DNA from: Myxococcus hansupus
GTDB lineage: Bacteria; Myxococcota; Myxococcia; Myxococcales; Myxococcaceae
Length of the DNA: 64,000 nucleotides
Assembly: GCF_000280925.3 (NCBI RefSeq)
Contig: NZ_CP012109.1
Coordinates: forward strand, 5,104,501-5,168,500
Direction of reading: 5' to 3'
Below the pieces are notes generated by a model. It was given only the letters and a program-made list of their open reading frames with translations. It made no database searches and was not told where the DNA came from. Positions 13,117 through 22,678 of the stretch are shown in pieces. Made by a program: the position numbers and the translations under genes. Numbering within the stretch: the first letter of the stretch is position 1; each line of letters opens with the position of its first letter.

Positions 13117-15078
13117 ATGAAACGATTCCCACTCGCATGTCTCGTCACAGCATTGGTCGGCAGTGCCCCCACGGCCCTGGCCTCGGAAACGGTGTGCCAG
13201 CAGGCCGCGCCGTCCTCCGAATCCCAGCGGGCCACCAAGGTGGGCGAGGACGTCTTCCGCCGCTTCGAATCGGCGCACCCCTACGCCACCACGCAGATTC
13301 GCGCCTCGGACGGCCCGGTCCACACGGACGTCATCACCCATCCCGGAGCGGCGTACATCGCGCCGCACTTCGAGCGCCTCGACCTGGAGGCCGGTGACTT
13401 CGTGGTGGTGCGCTCGCCGGATGGCACGCGCGCCTGGAAGTACGACAACTCGCACCCCGGCGCCCGGAGCGGCTTCTGGGCCATCCACATCCCCGGCGAC
13501 ACGGCCATCATCGAGCTGCACAGCCAGGACAGCGTCAACCGCCGCGGCATCCTCAACAAGCACGGCTACTCCATTGACCGCTTCGCCCGCGGCTACTCCA
13601 ACGAGGAGATGGGCCTGTCCGACGACAAGGCGCTGTGCGGCCCGGACGACACCCAGTGGGCGCCCTGCTACGCCTCCAGCGAGCCCACCATCTACGGACG
13701 CTCCCGCCCCGTGGCGCGCCTGCTCATCAACGGCTCCGGCGCCTGCACCGGCTGGCTCGTGGGCAGCGAAGGCCACCTGATGACCAACCAGCACTGCGTT
13801 GGCTCGGCCAGCGAGGCGCTGAACACCAGCTATGAGTTCATGGCGGAAGGCGCGAGCTGTGCCACGAGCTGCGCGAGCTGGTTCGGCTGCCCGGGCAACG
13901 TCATCGCGGGCGGCACCCTGGTGAAGGTGGACACGCCCCGCGACTACGCGCTCATCCGGCTGTCCCAGAACCCCGTCAACACCTACGGCTATCTGCAGTT
14001 GCGCGCCTCCGGCGCCGTGGTGAACGAGCGCATCTTCCTGCCGCAGCACCCGGCGGGCCACGGCAAGAAGATCGCCGTGCGCTCCTCGCATGCGCAGGAC
14101 CAGTCCGGCTTCGCGGAGATCTTCAACCTCAACGCGCCGGCCTGCCAGTCCGGTGGCCCCAACGACGTGGGCTACTACGCGGACACGCAGGGCGGCTCGT
14201 CGGGCTCGCCCGTCATCGGCCACGCGGACAACCTGGTGGTGGCCCTGCACCACTGCGCCAACTGCCCCAACCGCGGCGTCCCCATCCAGTCCGTCATCAG
14301 CCACCTGGGCACCGACCTGCCCCAGTGCGCGCTGCCCGCCGCCGGCTGCCCGGACACGAACGGCAACGGTGAGCCGCCGCCGCCCCCGCCGCCGCCTCCT
14401 CCGCCCCCGCCGCCGCCGCCCAGCAACCCGTTCCCCTACGACGCCACCAACACCAACAGCGCCCAGCAGAACACCACCAGCTACACCCTCGCGCTGACGG
14501 CGGGCCAGGAGCTCACCATCGCCACCTGCGGGCTCACGGGAGCGTCCTTCACGGGGGACACGTACCTGCGCCTGCGTGACGTCCAAGGCACCCAGGTCGC
14601 CTTCAACGATGACGCCTGCAACGGCCGCGGCTCCAGCATCAGCTACACCGTGGCGACCAGCGGCGACTATGTGATTCACGCGGGCTGCTTCTCCAGCGGC
14701 GCCTGCTCCGGCCGGGTCGCCTGGACGACCTCTGGCGGCGGCTCCGAGCCCGACCCCACCAGCGGCAGCTTCACCTTCCAGGCCAGCAGCACCAACAGCG
14801 CCCAGCAAGGCACCACCACCCGCGACGTGAACATCGCCGCGGGACGGCGCATCACCGTGGCCACCTGCGGTGTGACGGGGGCCAGCTACACGGGTGACAC
14901 CTACCTCCGGCTCTTCAACGGCGCCACGCAGGCGGCCTTCAACGATGACGCGTGCGGCAGCGACAATCGGGGCTCCAGCCTGACGTACACCGCGCCCACG
15001 GCCACCACCCTGCAGATTCGCGCCGGCTGCTACAGCAACACCTCGTGCTCCGGCACGGTGGTGTGGAACATCCAGTAG
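13117..15078 (+). CDS. Secreted trypsin-like serine protease with two C-terminal PPC-like domains
   Basis: The 653-residue product starts with a Sec signal peptide (cleavage likely near TALAS). The start follows AGGAGCGACG. The catalytic triad of a chymotrypsin-fold protease is visible: His226 in TNQHC, Asp276 in RDYALI and Ser362 in GGSSGSP. The GSSGSP form recalls V8/glutamyl-endopeptidase-type enzymes more than classical GDSGGP. A run of prolines (near 14380-14420) links the protease to two tandem domains of about 105 residues. These share TNSAQQ, T(G/T)ASxTGDTYLRL and AFNDDAC motifs, as in bacterial pre-peptidase C-terminal domains. Such domains often aid secretion or surface attachment. 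It is likely an extracellular enzyme used in predation or nutrient release. Confidence 0.92.
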   Translation: MKRFPLACLVTALVGSAPTALASETVCQQAAPSSESQRATKVGEDVFRRFESAHPYATTQIRASDGPVHTDVITHPGAAYIAPHFERLDLEAGDFVVVRSPDGTRAWKYDNSHPGARSGFWAIHIPGDTAIIELHSQDSVNRRGILNKHGYSIDRFARGYSNEEMGLSDDKALCGPDDTQWAPCYASSEPTIYGRSRPVARLLINGSGACTGWLVGSEGHLMTNQHCVGSASEALNTSYEFMAEGASCATSCASWFGCPGNVIAGGTLVKVDTPRDYALIRLSQNPVNTYGYLQLRASGAVVNERIFLPQHPAGHGKKIAVRSSHAQDQSGFAEIFNLNAPACQSGGPNDVGYYADTQGGSSGSPVIGHADNLVVALHHCANCPNRGVPIQSVISHLGTDLPQCALPAAGCPDTNGNGEPPPPPPPPPPPPPPPPSNPFPYDATNTNSAQQNTTSYTLALTAGQELTIATCGLTGASFTGDTYLRLRDVQGTQVAFNDDACNGRGSSISYTVATSGDYVIHAGCFSSGACSGRVAWTTSGGGSEPDPTSGSFTFQASSTNSAQQGTTTRDVNIAAGRRITVATCGVTGASYTGDTYLRLFNGATQAAFNDDACGSDNRGSSLTYTAPTATTLQIRAGCYSNTSCSGTVVWNIQ

Positions 15079-15105
15079 CGCTTCGACGCTGACGTGAACA
15101 CCCGG

Positions 15106-15138
15106 GCCCGGGCCGTGGCGGAATCCACGGTCCGGGCT
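15106..15138. terminator. Hairpin between convergent protease and sugar transferase genes
   Basis: The arm GCCCGGGCCGTGG (15106-15118) pairs with CCACGGTCCGGGC (15125-15137) with one mismatch and a six-base loop. It lies between the two stop codons and can act in both directions. Confidence 0.68.
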
Positions 15139-15145
15139 CGCGGCG

Positions 15146-16539
15146 TCAGTAGGCGTTCTTCGACAGGAAGCCGCCCAGGGCCGTGCGGACGAGAATCTTC
15201 AGGTCCATCAGCAGCGACCAGTTCTCGATGTAGTACAGGTCGTACTCGATGCGCTTCTCGATGCACGTCTGCCCGCGCAGGCCGTTGATTTGAGCCCAGC
15301 CGGTGATGCCCGCCTTCACCTTGTGCCGCAGGTGGTAGCGCGGAATCTGCCGCTTGAACTCCTCGATGAAGACCGGGCGCTCGGGCGAGGCCCCACCAGG
15401 CTCATGTCGCCCCGGAGCACATTGAAAAACTGAGGGAGCTCGTCCAGCGAGTACTTGCGCAGGAAGGTGCCAATCACCGTGCGGCGCGGGTCGTCCTTCC
15501 GGGCCATCATCGCCCCGCTGTGCTCGGCGTCGATGCGCATGGTGCGGAACTTGAGGATGGGGAAGGTGCGCCCGTCCATGCCCATCCGCTCCTGGCGGTA
15601 CAGCATGGGCCCGCGGCTGGTGATGCGGACCGCCAGTGCCGTGGCCAGCATGAGCGGCGAGGTGACGAGGATGGCCAGCAACGAAAAACTGATATCGAAG
15701 GCCCGCTTCGCCACCCGGCTCCAGCCCTCCATCGGGTCGCCCTGGAGGCGGATGATGGGCAGCCCGCCGAACTCCTCCAGGCCGCCGTAGAGGGTGATGT
15801 ACTGGTACAGGTCCGGCACCACGCGGACGTCCACGGTGCGCAGGGCCAGCTTGTCCATCAGCCCCTTCACGCGCGCGTGACCTTCCAGCGGCAGGGCGAG
15901 GATGACCTGGTCCACGGGCTCGGCGTCGAGCACCTCGTTCACCTGGTCCACGTGCCCGATGACGCGCACGCCGCCCACGTACTGGCCCACCTTCTCGTGG
16001 CGCAGCGTGAGCACGCCCGTCACCCGGAAGCCCAGCTCCCGGTGGTGCTCCACCGTCTCGATGACCCGCTGCCCCAGGTCCCCCGCGCCAATGACGAGGA
16101 TGGACTTGAGGTTGTGGCCCCGGCGGCGGATCTCACTCAGGACGTAGCGGAACACCAGCCGGCTGCACGTCACCAGCGCGAAGGCGTAGACGATGAAGAT
16201 GACCAGCGTGAGGCGCGAGTACCGCTCCCTCACGAAGTACGTCACCGCCACCAGGATGAGCGCCGCGGTGATGGTCGACTTGAAGACCTCGAAGACCTCA
16301 CCCGTGTTCGTCCGCGACCGGTTGGTGCCGTACAGGCGCGACTGGTGGAAGGTCACCGGGAAGATGACCAGCACCATCAGCAGCGAGAAGAACGAGTCAC
16401 TCCACGGAGGAATCCCCTCCGTGACGGGGACGATGCCGGAGAACCGCGTGGCGTACGCGAGCACGAAGGCCAGCGCGAGCATCCCCATGTCCGCGGCGAC
16501 CTTGATCGATGTGTAGAAGCGCTGGAGACGACTGAACAC
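15146..16539 (-). CDS. Polyprenyl-phosphate sugar-1-phosphate transferase (WbaP/EpsZ type; one frameshift)
   Basis: This membrane enzyme loads the first sugar-1-phosphate onto undecaprenyl phosphate to start a repeat-unit polysaccharide. With one base restored it is 464 residues. The start is GTG at 16539 with AGGAG upstream. The N-terminal part has several transmembrane helices and a CoA-binding/Rossmann-like segment (SILVIGAGDLGQRV). The C-terminal bacterial sugar transferase domain has KFRTM and DELPQFFNVLRGDMSLVGPRP. The frame then breaks at GGG 15383-15385 (plus strand). Adding one base restores PRPERPVFIEEFKRQIP and continues through GITGWAQINGLRG to a normal C-terminus ending SKNAY. 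I treat it as an intact gene with a sequence error. Myxobacteria have several such initiators for EPS, biosurfactant or spore-coat polymers; which pathway this serves is not decidable here. Confidence 0.9.
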
Positions 16540-16649
16540 CGCGGTACTCCTGTAGCGTGATCAACGGGTGGCCACCCCGGTGCAAGACTCGCGCCCTCAG
16601 CCCGCGGACACGTGACTTGCCCAACACCGTTTGATGGGCGCGGTTGCTA

Positions 16650-16667
16650 TCACGAAAACTTTTGTGA
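16650..16667. promoter_or_regulatory. AT-rich inverted repeat upstream of the sugar transferase
   Basis: TCACGAAAACTTTTGTGA is an almost perfect inverted repeat in an otherwise GC-rich 218-base gap. It lies 110 bases upstream of the sugar transferase start and downstream of the neighbouring glycosyltransferase stop. It could be an operator or part of a terminator for the latter; the sequence alone does not decide. Confidence 0.4.
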
Positions 16668-16757
16668 AAACAATGGGTTGGAACCGCCCCTCCCTCCCAG
16701 GCAGGGACCCTGTCCACGAACCGCCCACAAAAGACAGAGACGGGAGTGACAGCGAAG

Positions 16758-17903
16758 TCACAGTCCCGAAGGAGACTCCGGGGATTCTGGCAACACCCCT
16801 CGGACGAGCTGCTCCATCTCTCGAAGCATCGCACTTTGAAACGCCGCGCGACTGAAGCGCTCCGCCTGGGCCCGCGCGGCGTCAGGACGGAAGCTTGCTT
16901 CCCAAACATCGAAGCGGCGCACGGCGGCGGCGAGCGCGGCGGGCGTCTGTTCGGAGAAGAAAACTCCGGTGTGCTCAGTCACCGTCTCGAGCGCGCCGCC
17001 CTTCCCGTACGCGATGACGGGACGCCCCGTCGCCTGTGACTCCAGCGGGGTGATGCCGAAGTCCTCTTCGGGCGTGAAGATGAGCGCGCGCGCGTCCCGG
17101 TACAGCGCGGGCAGCGCCTCGTCCGACACGTTGCCGAGGAACCGGATGTTGTCAGGCAGCCGCCGGGCACCCAGCCGGGAAGCCTCCTGCCCCGTCCCCA
17201 CGACCCAGAGGGGTGCATCGAGCTCCCGGAAAGCTTCCAGCGCGATGTCCAATCGCTTGTAGGGCGCGAAGGCGCCCAGCCAGAGGAAGTAGCCCCCCTG
17301 CCCGCCGCCCTCCAACGGCACCTGGGCGAAGCGCTCCAGCGCCACCGGCGGGTGGATGACGGCGGCCTCGCGGCCCCAGAAGCGCTGCACCTTCGAGGCG
17401 ATGTGCCGGCTGTTGGCGATGAACCGCGTCACGCCCGCGGCCGTCTGGCGGTCCCACCGCCGCAGCCAGGGCCGCACCGCGTGCGCCGCGGCGCGCACCG
17501 GGAGGCGCGCGCGACCCGGTCCGAAGTAGTCGTCGAACAGGTCCCACATGTAACGCATGGGCGCGTGCACGTAGCTCAGGTGCGGCGTGCCCGGCGGGGT
17601 GCGCAGGCCCTTGGCCACGCAGTGACTGGACGACAGGACCAGGTCATAGCGGCCCTGGAGGCGGAGCGCCTCGATGGCGCTCGGCATCAGCGGCAGGAAG
17701 TGCCGGTAGCGCGCGTGGATGCCGGGGATGTGCTGGAGGAAGGACGTGTAGATGCGGCGCGACTCGATGGCCGGCGACTGGGAGCCGGGCTTGTGGACGA
17801 GCGTGTAGATGTCCGCATCCGGAAGCACCTCGCAGAGCGCATCGAGGACGCGCTCGCCTCCGCGGTGGGTGACGAGCCAATCGTGGACCAGGGCGACCTT
17901 CAC
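16758..17903 (-). CDS. GT4-type glycosyltransferase
   Basis: The product of about 381 residues has a GT-B fold: an N-terminal Rossmann half (KVALVHDWLVTHRGGERVL) and a C-terminal GT4 half (FLWLGAFAPYKRLDIALEAF, then FTPEEDFGITPLESQATGRPV with the EX7E-type donor-site pattern). I prefer the GTG at 17903, where family similarity begins; an upstream GTG at 17987 would add a low-complexity leader and crowd the divergent gene. It probably adds a sugar to the lipid-linked repeat unit started by the adjacent sugar transferase. Donor and acceptor are unknown. Confidence 0.88.
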   Translation of the reverse strand: MKVALVHDWLVTHRGGERVLDALCEVLPDADIYTLVHKPGSQSPAIESRRIYTSFLQHIPGIHARYRHFLPLMPSAIEALRLQGRYDLVLSSSHCVAKGLRTPPGTPHLSYVHAPMRYMWDLFDDYFGPGRARLPVRAAAHAVRPWLRRWDRQTAAGVTRFIANSRHIASKVQRFWGREAAVIHPPVALERFAQVPLEGGGQGGYFLWLGAFAPYKRLDIALEAFRELDAPLWVVGTGQEASRLGARRLPDNIRFLGNVSDEALPALYRDARALIFTPEEDFGITPLESQATGRPVIAYGKGGALETVTEHTGVFFSEQTPAALAAAVRRFDVWEASFRPDAARAQAERFSRAAFQSAMLREMEQLVRGVLPESPESPSGL

Positions 17904-17989
17904 GGCGGCGCTTCTAGCACCCACCCCACGCGGCGCGGCAACCGTCGTCGCGGCGAAGCGCGCCCGCCCGGTCCCCATGGAGGCCACGC

Positions 17990-19114
17990 GTGTGGTACGC
18001 GGTGGCCGTGGCTCACGTCCTCCTCGACCTGCGCATGGTGCGCGGCCGGCTGCATGGGATTGCCCGGTACGCCCTGGAGCTGGCGCGGCGGATGCCGGCG
18101 CTCGCTCCCGATTTGCGCTTCTCCGCCCTGGTGCCCCCCGAAGGGCTCACGCCGGGGCTGGGCGCGCTCACGCCGCGCATGCCGCTGCACCGCTCCCTGG
18201 CGCGGTTTCTGTCCCCCCTTGAACAGCCGGCGCTCACCGCGGACCTCGTCCGGCTGGCCCCGGACGCGTTCCACGCCACGTCGTTCTCCCTGCCCCTGTT
18301 CTGGAGCGGGCGCCTGGTCGCCACGCTCCATGACGCCAACCACCTGGCCCTCGCGGACCAGTACTCCCCCGCGCAGGCGCTCTACTACCGCGCGGTGGTG
18401 GGGCCCCGGGCGCGGCGGGCCACGGCGCTCATCACCGTGTCCGAGTTCTCGCGCGATGAAATCGCCCGGTACCTGGACCTGTCGCCCTACCGGCTCCAGG
18501 TGATTCACAACGGCGTGGAGGCCCGCTTCCAGCCGCCCACGCAGGCGGAAGCCTCCGAGTTCCGGGCCCGCCACGAGCTGCCGGCGCGCTACGTGGCCGC
18601 GGTGGGCAACGCGAAGCGGTTCAAGAACCTGGGTCTGCTCAAGGACTTCGCCGCGGAGCTCCCGGTGCCCGTGGTGCTGCTGGCGGGCAAGGGCGCGGTG
18701 GCGCACGAGCTGGGGCTGCACGAGAACGTGCTCGATTTGGAGGAGCTGTCCGAGGACGAGATGCCGGTGTTCTACGGCGCGGCGTCCGCGCTGCTGCTGC
18801 CGTCCCGATACGAAGGCTTCGGCCTTCCCGCGCTGGAGGCCATGGCCACGGGTTGCCCGGTGCTGGCGTCGGACACCACCGCCCTGCCCGAGGTGGTGGG
18901 CAACGCGGCGCTGAAGCTGTCCCCCGATGACGCGCCAGCCTGGCGGGACGCGACGCTGCGCGTGCTGCGGGACGACGTGCTCCGCCGCGAGCTGGTGGAG
19001 CTGGGCCGGGAGCGCGTGGCGCACTTCAACTGGGACGACTGTGCCCGCCGCACGCTCGCCGTGTACCGGCGGGCCTTGGAAGCACCGTCGCCCGGGGGCG
19101 CGCGCGGCCGGTAG
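17990..19114 (+). CDS. GT4-type glycosyltransferase
   Basis: This 374-residue glycosyltransferase starts at a GTG six bases after GGAGG (17979-17983). Its N-terminal half has the LLDLRMVRGRLHGIARYALEL pattern common to mannosyltransferase-like GT4 enzymes. The C-terminal half has VGNAKRFKNLGLL and the nucleotide-sugar site SRYEGFGLPALEAMATGCPV. It is divergent from the other glycosyltransferase gene and convergent, with a gap of only nine bases, with the O-antigen ligase/polymerase gene. It likely extends the same polysaccharide; sugar specificity cannot be read from sequence. Confidence 0.88.
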   Translation: MWYAVAVAHVLLDLRMVRGRLHGIARYALELARRMPALAPDLRFSALVPPEGLTPGLGALTPRMPLHRSLARFLSPLEQPALTADLVRLAPDAFHATSFSLPLFWSGRLVATLHDANHLALADQYSPAQALYYRAVVGPRARRATALITVSEFSRDEIARYLDLSPYRLQVIHNGVEARFQPPTQAEASEFRARHELPARYVAAVGNAKRFKNLGLLKDFAAELPVPVVLLAGKGAVAHELGLHENVLDLEELSEDEMPVFYGAASALLLPSRYEGFGLPALEAMATGCPVLASDTTALPEVVGNAALKLSPDDAPAWRDATLRVLRDDVLRRELVELGRERVAHFNWDDCARRTLAVYRRALEAPSPGGARGR

Positions 19115-19123
19115 CCGCCCCGC

Positions 19124-20452
19124 TCAAGACGTGGCGCCGGGCGACCCCTTCGCAAGCGCCACGAAGGACTCGCGCACCGCCCGGCCCCGGAGGACATCGC
19201 TGCCCTCGCACAGGCCCAGTCCCCAGACGAACGAGAAGGACAGGTACACGCTGGAGTGGAAGGGCAGGTAGTGCACCATGGCCAGGACGTGGAAGCCCAC
19301 CCACGACAACAGCGCGCCGGTGGCCGCGAGCGAGCCCTGGCGGTAGCGGCGGATGAGCGCCTTGGCGAGCAGCACGTGAACCACCACCGTCAGCAGCAGG
19401 CCCACCAGCCCCGTCTCCGCCCAGACGGTCAGCCAGAGGTTGTGGGAGTCGGTGGCGAGCAGGTCGGTGATGCCCGTCTCGTCCTGCGTCGCCAGCGCCG
19501 CGGGCTTGTGGTTGCCGAACCCCACGCCCGTCAGCGGGTAGTCGCGCACCAGGCTCCAGCCCACGGACATGGCGTGCTCGCGCTCGCCGCCGTAGATGTT
19601 GCCCAGGGCCTTCTCCATGCGCGCGCGCCAGGCCGGCGTCAGCGACACCACCGCCACCAGCGCGATGACGAGCCCCAGTCCCACCCGCCTCGCGGCCCCC
19701 TGCACCAGCAGCAGCAACGCCAGCACGCTGACCATCAGCGCCGCGCCCAGCGCCGCGCGCGCGAAGGCGTTGTAGATGGAGACGAGCATCCCCATCACCA
19801 CCACGCCCGCGAGCACACGCCGCCGCGCCTGCTCCACGCCGCCCAGCACCGCCAGCGTGGGCCCCAGCGCGGCGATGGCGCCATGCGCGAAGCGCAGCCG
19901 GTGCGAGAAGAAGCCGCCCGCCGCATAGCGCGGTGACTCCTCCGTGCCGAAGTTCTCGTGTAGCCGGCCCAGGTTGAGCTTGAGGAAGGCCGGCAGCTCC
20001 ACCGACCAGCGCACGCGGTTCTGGAACACGCCCAGCAGCGCGGCCAGCAGCCAGCCTCCCGCGAGGACCCCCGCCAGGAGGAGCCACGGCACCCCCGCCG
20101 CGCCCAGCGTGGCCGCCGCGGGCCCCGCCAGTGCGTCCAGCACCTGGCCGTAGCGCGCACCTCTCGGCCACGCGTCGGAGGCGCCCGTCAACAGGGCCAC
20201 CGCGGGCGACGCCACCTGCCATACGCACAAGGCCGCGCTGGTCACCACATACGCGCGCACGTCGCGCGCCAGGGAGAGCTTGCCGAGCGCCAGCAACACC
20301 ACCGACAGCACCACCGCCGCGCCCGTCGCGACCTGAAGGACGACCTCCGCCAGCACCAGCCCCACGGTCCACAGCACCAGCACGCCCGAGACAGCGCGGC
20401 GCCAGCGCAGGTCCAGCGAAAGCTCGGACGCGGTTTCCATGAACGCGGACAC
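19124..20452 (-). CDS. O-antigen ligase/polymerase (Wzy/WaaL) family membrane protein
   Basis: The 442-residue protein is almost entirely hydrophobic, with about ten or more transmembrane segments, and carries a large loop with the DSHNLWLTVWAETG motif diagnostic of the Wzy_C/O-antigen ligase family. It is either the polymerase of a Wzx/Wzy polysaccharide pathway or a ligase. I took the GTG at 20452, one base after the previous gene's stop; an ATG at 20440 is also possible. It is the last gene of a six-gene minus-strand operon that includes LPS-transport permeases, consistent with an envelope polysaccharide role. Confidence 0.85.
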   Translation of the reverse strand: MSAFMETASELSLDLRWRRAVSGVLVLWTVGLVLAEVVLQVATGAAVVLSVVLLALGKLSLARDVRAYVVTSAALCVWQVASPAVALLTGASDAWPRGARYGQVLDALAGPAAATLGAAGVPWLLLAGVLAGGWLLAALLGVFQNRVRWSVELPAFLKLNLGRLHENFGTEESPRYAAGGFFSHRLRFAHGAIAALGPTLAVLGGVEQARRRVLAGVVVMGMLVSIYNAFARAALGAALMVSVLALLLLVQGAARRVGLGLVIALVAVVSLTPAWRARMEKALGNIYGGEREHAMSVGWSLVRDYPLTGVGFGNHKPAALATQDETGITDLLATDSHNLWLTVWAETGLVGLLLTVVVHVLLAKALIRRYRQGSLAATGALLSWVGFHVLAMVHYLPFHSSVYLSFSFVWGLGLCEGSDVLRGRAVRESFVALAKGSPGATS

Positions 20453-20453
20453 G

Positions 20454-21569
20454 CTATCTCACCAGCAGCCCGCGCCGAGGCAGCGGCAGGCGTCCCTCCC
20501 GGTGCAGCCACACCGCGCCGGCGATGAGGGATAGCAGCACCGTGGGGGTCCAAGCCGCCACCATCGGGGACAGCCGTTCCGTGAGCACCATGGTGCGGCA
20601 CACCATCATCAGGCCCCACATCGCCACGGCGGTCAGCAGCCCTTCCATGATGGCCGCGGTGAGGTGCCCCCGCCGGTTGGAGCGCAGGGCGAGCCCCACC
20701 CCCAGCAGCGCCGCGGGGAAGGCCGCCATCGGATAGGCGAAGCGGTTGTGCAGCGCCAGTTCGAACTGCTTCGTCGCCAGGCCCACGTCCCGGCGCGCGG
20801 CAATCTGCTCCCGCAGCTCGGAGGCGCGCATCTGCTCCGGCCGTCCCGGGCGGATGCGGAAGGCGGTGACGGCCACGCCCAGGTCGTACTCGGCCTCGGG
20901 GAGCTGCCGCAGCGTCGTCTTCCCTTCCCCGTCGAAGGTCCGCTCCACCACGTCCGTCAGACGCCAGCGCATGCCCTCCACCGGGAACATGCCGGACGCG
21001 TCCAGGCGCCGCCGCAGGTCGAACGACTCCGTCACGGTGAAGACGGACACGTCCTGGAAGCCCTCCTGAGCGCCGCCCCCCCGAAGGAAGAAGATGTTGT
21101 CCCCGCGCCGGAACCACTGCTTGGGCGTGTAGTAGAAGCGCCAGTCGCCCCACTTGTTGAAGCGCTGGGTGGTGATTTCATCCACGCGTCGGCCCGAGTA
21201 CGTGGCCACGCGTTCGTCGAAGACGACCAGCCCCACGCACGCGGCGAAGGACGCCAGCAGGATGGGCAGGTACAGCGCGGACGGGCCGAAGGTGAGGGCC
21301 CGGATGGCCGTCACCTCACCCTGCTTGCGCAGCGCCGACACGGTGGTGCCCGCCGCCAGCAGCAGCGCCGCCGGGCCCAACTGCTGCACCGACATCATCG
21401 CCTTGTAGAAGTAGAGCTCCGCCGCGGCCAGCACCCAGCCGGGCCCCGAATACAGCTTGGCGCGGTCCACGAAGTCCACCACCACGAAGACGAGCACCAG
21501 TCCCGTGAGGATGCCCAGCGCGTAGCGCACGTACGTGCCCAGCACGTAGCTGAAGAGCGTGGCCCTCAC
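20454..21569 (-). CDS. LptF/LptG-family LPS export permease (second copy, LptG-like position)
   Basis: The gene encodes 371 residues with the YjgP/YjgQ architecture: N-terminal transmembrane helices (FSYVLGTYVRYALGILTGL), a large periplasmic beta-jellyroll region and C-terminal helices. LptF and LptG form the inner-membrane channel of the LptB2FG transporter, which extracts LPS and hands it to LptC. The GTG start overlaps the stop of the upstream permease gene (GTGA), implying translational coupling. Order within the pair suggests LptG, but the two paralogues cannot be told apart safely by eye. Confidence 0.88.
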   Translation of the reverse strand: MRATLFSYVLGTYVRYALGILTGLVLVFVVVDFVDRAKLYSGPGWVLAAAELYFYKAMMSVQQLGPAALLLAAGTTVSALRKQGEVTAIRALTFGPSALYLPILLASFAACVGLVVFDERVATYSGRRVDEITTQRFNKWGDWRFYYTPKQWFRRGDNIFFLRGGGAQEGFQDVSVFTVTESFDLRRRLDASGMFPVEGMRWRLTDVVERTFDGEGKTTLRQLPEAEYDLGVAVTAFRIRPGRPEQMRASELREQIAARRDVGLATKQFELALHNRFAYPMAAFPAALLGVGLALRSNRRGHLTAAIMEGLLTAVAMWGLMMVCRTMVLTERLSPMVAAWTPTVLLSLIAGAVWLHREGRLPLPRRGLLVR

Positions 21570-22678
21570 TTGAGGGTCCCCGAACGGCTCACCCGGTACA
21601 TCGCCACCAGCCCCACCGTGATGAACACCAGGTTCGCCATCTGTCCCGCCAGGGCCACCGGCAGTTGGCCCTTCTGCCCCATCTGCTCGAAGACACGGCT
21701 GAGCAGGTAGTAGAGGACGTAGCCGCCGAGCGTCAGCAGATAGCCCCACGCCTTGCCCGACTGGCGCCGGCCCATGGCCAGCGGCGTCCCCAGGAGCGCG
21801 AAGGCGATGGGCGCCAGCGCGCTGCCCATCCGGCTGTGCAACGCCATCCGGTATGTGCGTGAGTCCTCGCCCCGCGCATCCGCCTCGCGGGCCGCCTCCA
21901 GCAACTCCCCCGGCGTCAGCTCCTCGCGCGAGAAGGAGAAGCGGCTGCGCTTGCCCATGGACGCGCCCATGCCCACGCTGATCTCCGCCCGGTCGAAGCG
22001 GATGACGCTGTAGGTCTCCTCTTCACGGCCGGAGGAGCGATGCGCCTCGCCCGCCTCCAGGTTGAAGCGGAGCACCTCGCCGCTGGTGGACGTGCCCACC
22101 TGGCCCCGCTGCGCGAGGACCAGCAGCGGCGAGTTCGGCTCCCGGTCATCGTGCAACAGCACGTTGGTCCACTTCCCGTCGGCGGACACCTGCTCCGCGT
22201 AGAGCGTCAGGTTGCTGAGGTCCTCGTAGAAGACGCCGGACTTCACGTCGCCCACCGCGTTCTTCCGGATGACCTCGCTCACCAGCACCTTCAGGCCCGC
22301 CAGGCCCCAGGGCTGCGCCGTGGAGGTAATCACCAGCATCAGCGCGCTGAGCGCCACCGCGATGATGAGCGGCGCGGCCACCAGCCGCGCCGGGCCAACG
22401 CCCAGCGCCTGGAGCGCGGTCAGCTCCCGGTCCTCGCCCAGCCGTCCCAGCCCCAGGAGGATGGCCAGGAGGAAGGCGATGGGCAGCGCCATCATCAGGA
22501 AGTGCGGCGCCAGGTACGCGAGCAGCCGCGCCAGGTCCACCAGCGTCACCGACGAGCCCAGCAACACGTCCGTGCCCCGCAGGAACTGCATGACGAAGAG
22601 GAGCAGGAACATGAACGCCACCCACACGCCGAGCGGTACCAGCAGCTCCTTGAGCAGGTAGCGGGACAGGCGGGTCAC
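21566..22678 (-). CDS. LptF/LptG-family LPS export permease (first copy, LptF-like position)
   Basis: The 370-residue protein begins VTRLSRYLLKELLVPLGVW, followed by a helix with FLRGTDVLLGSSVTL and the LGRLGEDRELTALQALGVGP cytoplasmic loop characteristic of LptF/G. A periplasmic jellyroll and C-terminal helices (PLAMGRRQSGKAWGYLLTLG) follow. The GTG start at 22678 overlaps the purD stop (GTGA). It pairs with the next gene to form the LPS transport channel. Coupling an LPS exporter to a purine gene is unusual and may only reflect operon packing. Confidence 0.88.
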   Translation of the reverse strand: MTRLSRYLLKELLVPLGVWVAFMFLLLFVMQFLRGTDVLLGSSVTLVDLARLLAYLAPHFLMMALPIAFLLAILLGLGRLGEDRELTALQALGVGPARLVAAPLIIAVALSALMLVITSTAQPWGLAGLKVLVSEVIRKNAVGDVKSGVFYEDLSNLTLYAEQVSADGKWTNVLLHDDREPNSPLLVLAQRGQVGTSTSGEVLRFNLEAGEAHRSSGREEETYSVIRFDRAEISVGMGASMGKRSRFSFSREELTPGELLEAAREADARGEDSRTYRMALHSRMGSALAPIAFALLGTPLAMGRRQSGKAWGYLLTLGGYVLYYLLSRVFEQMGQKGQLPVALAGQMANLVFITVGLVAMYRVSRSGTLK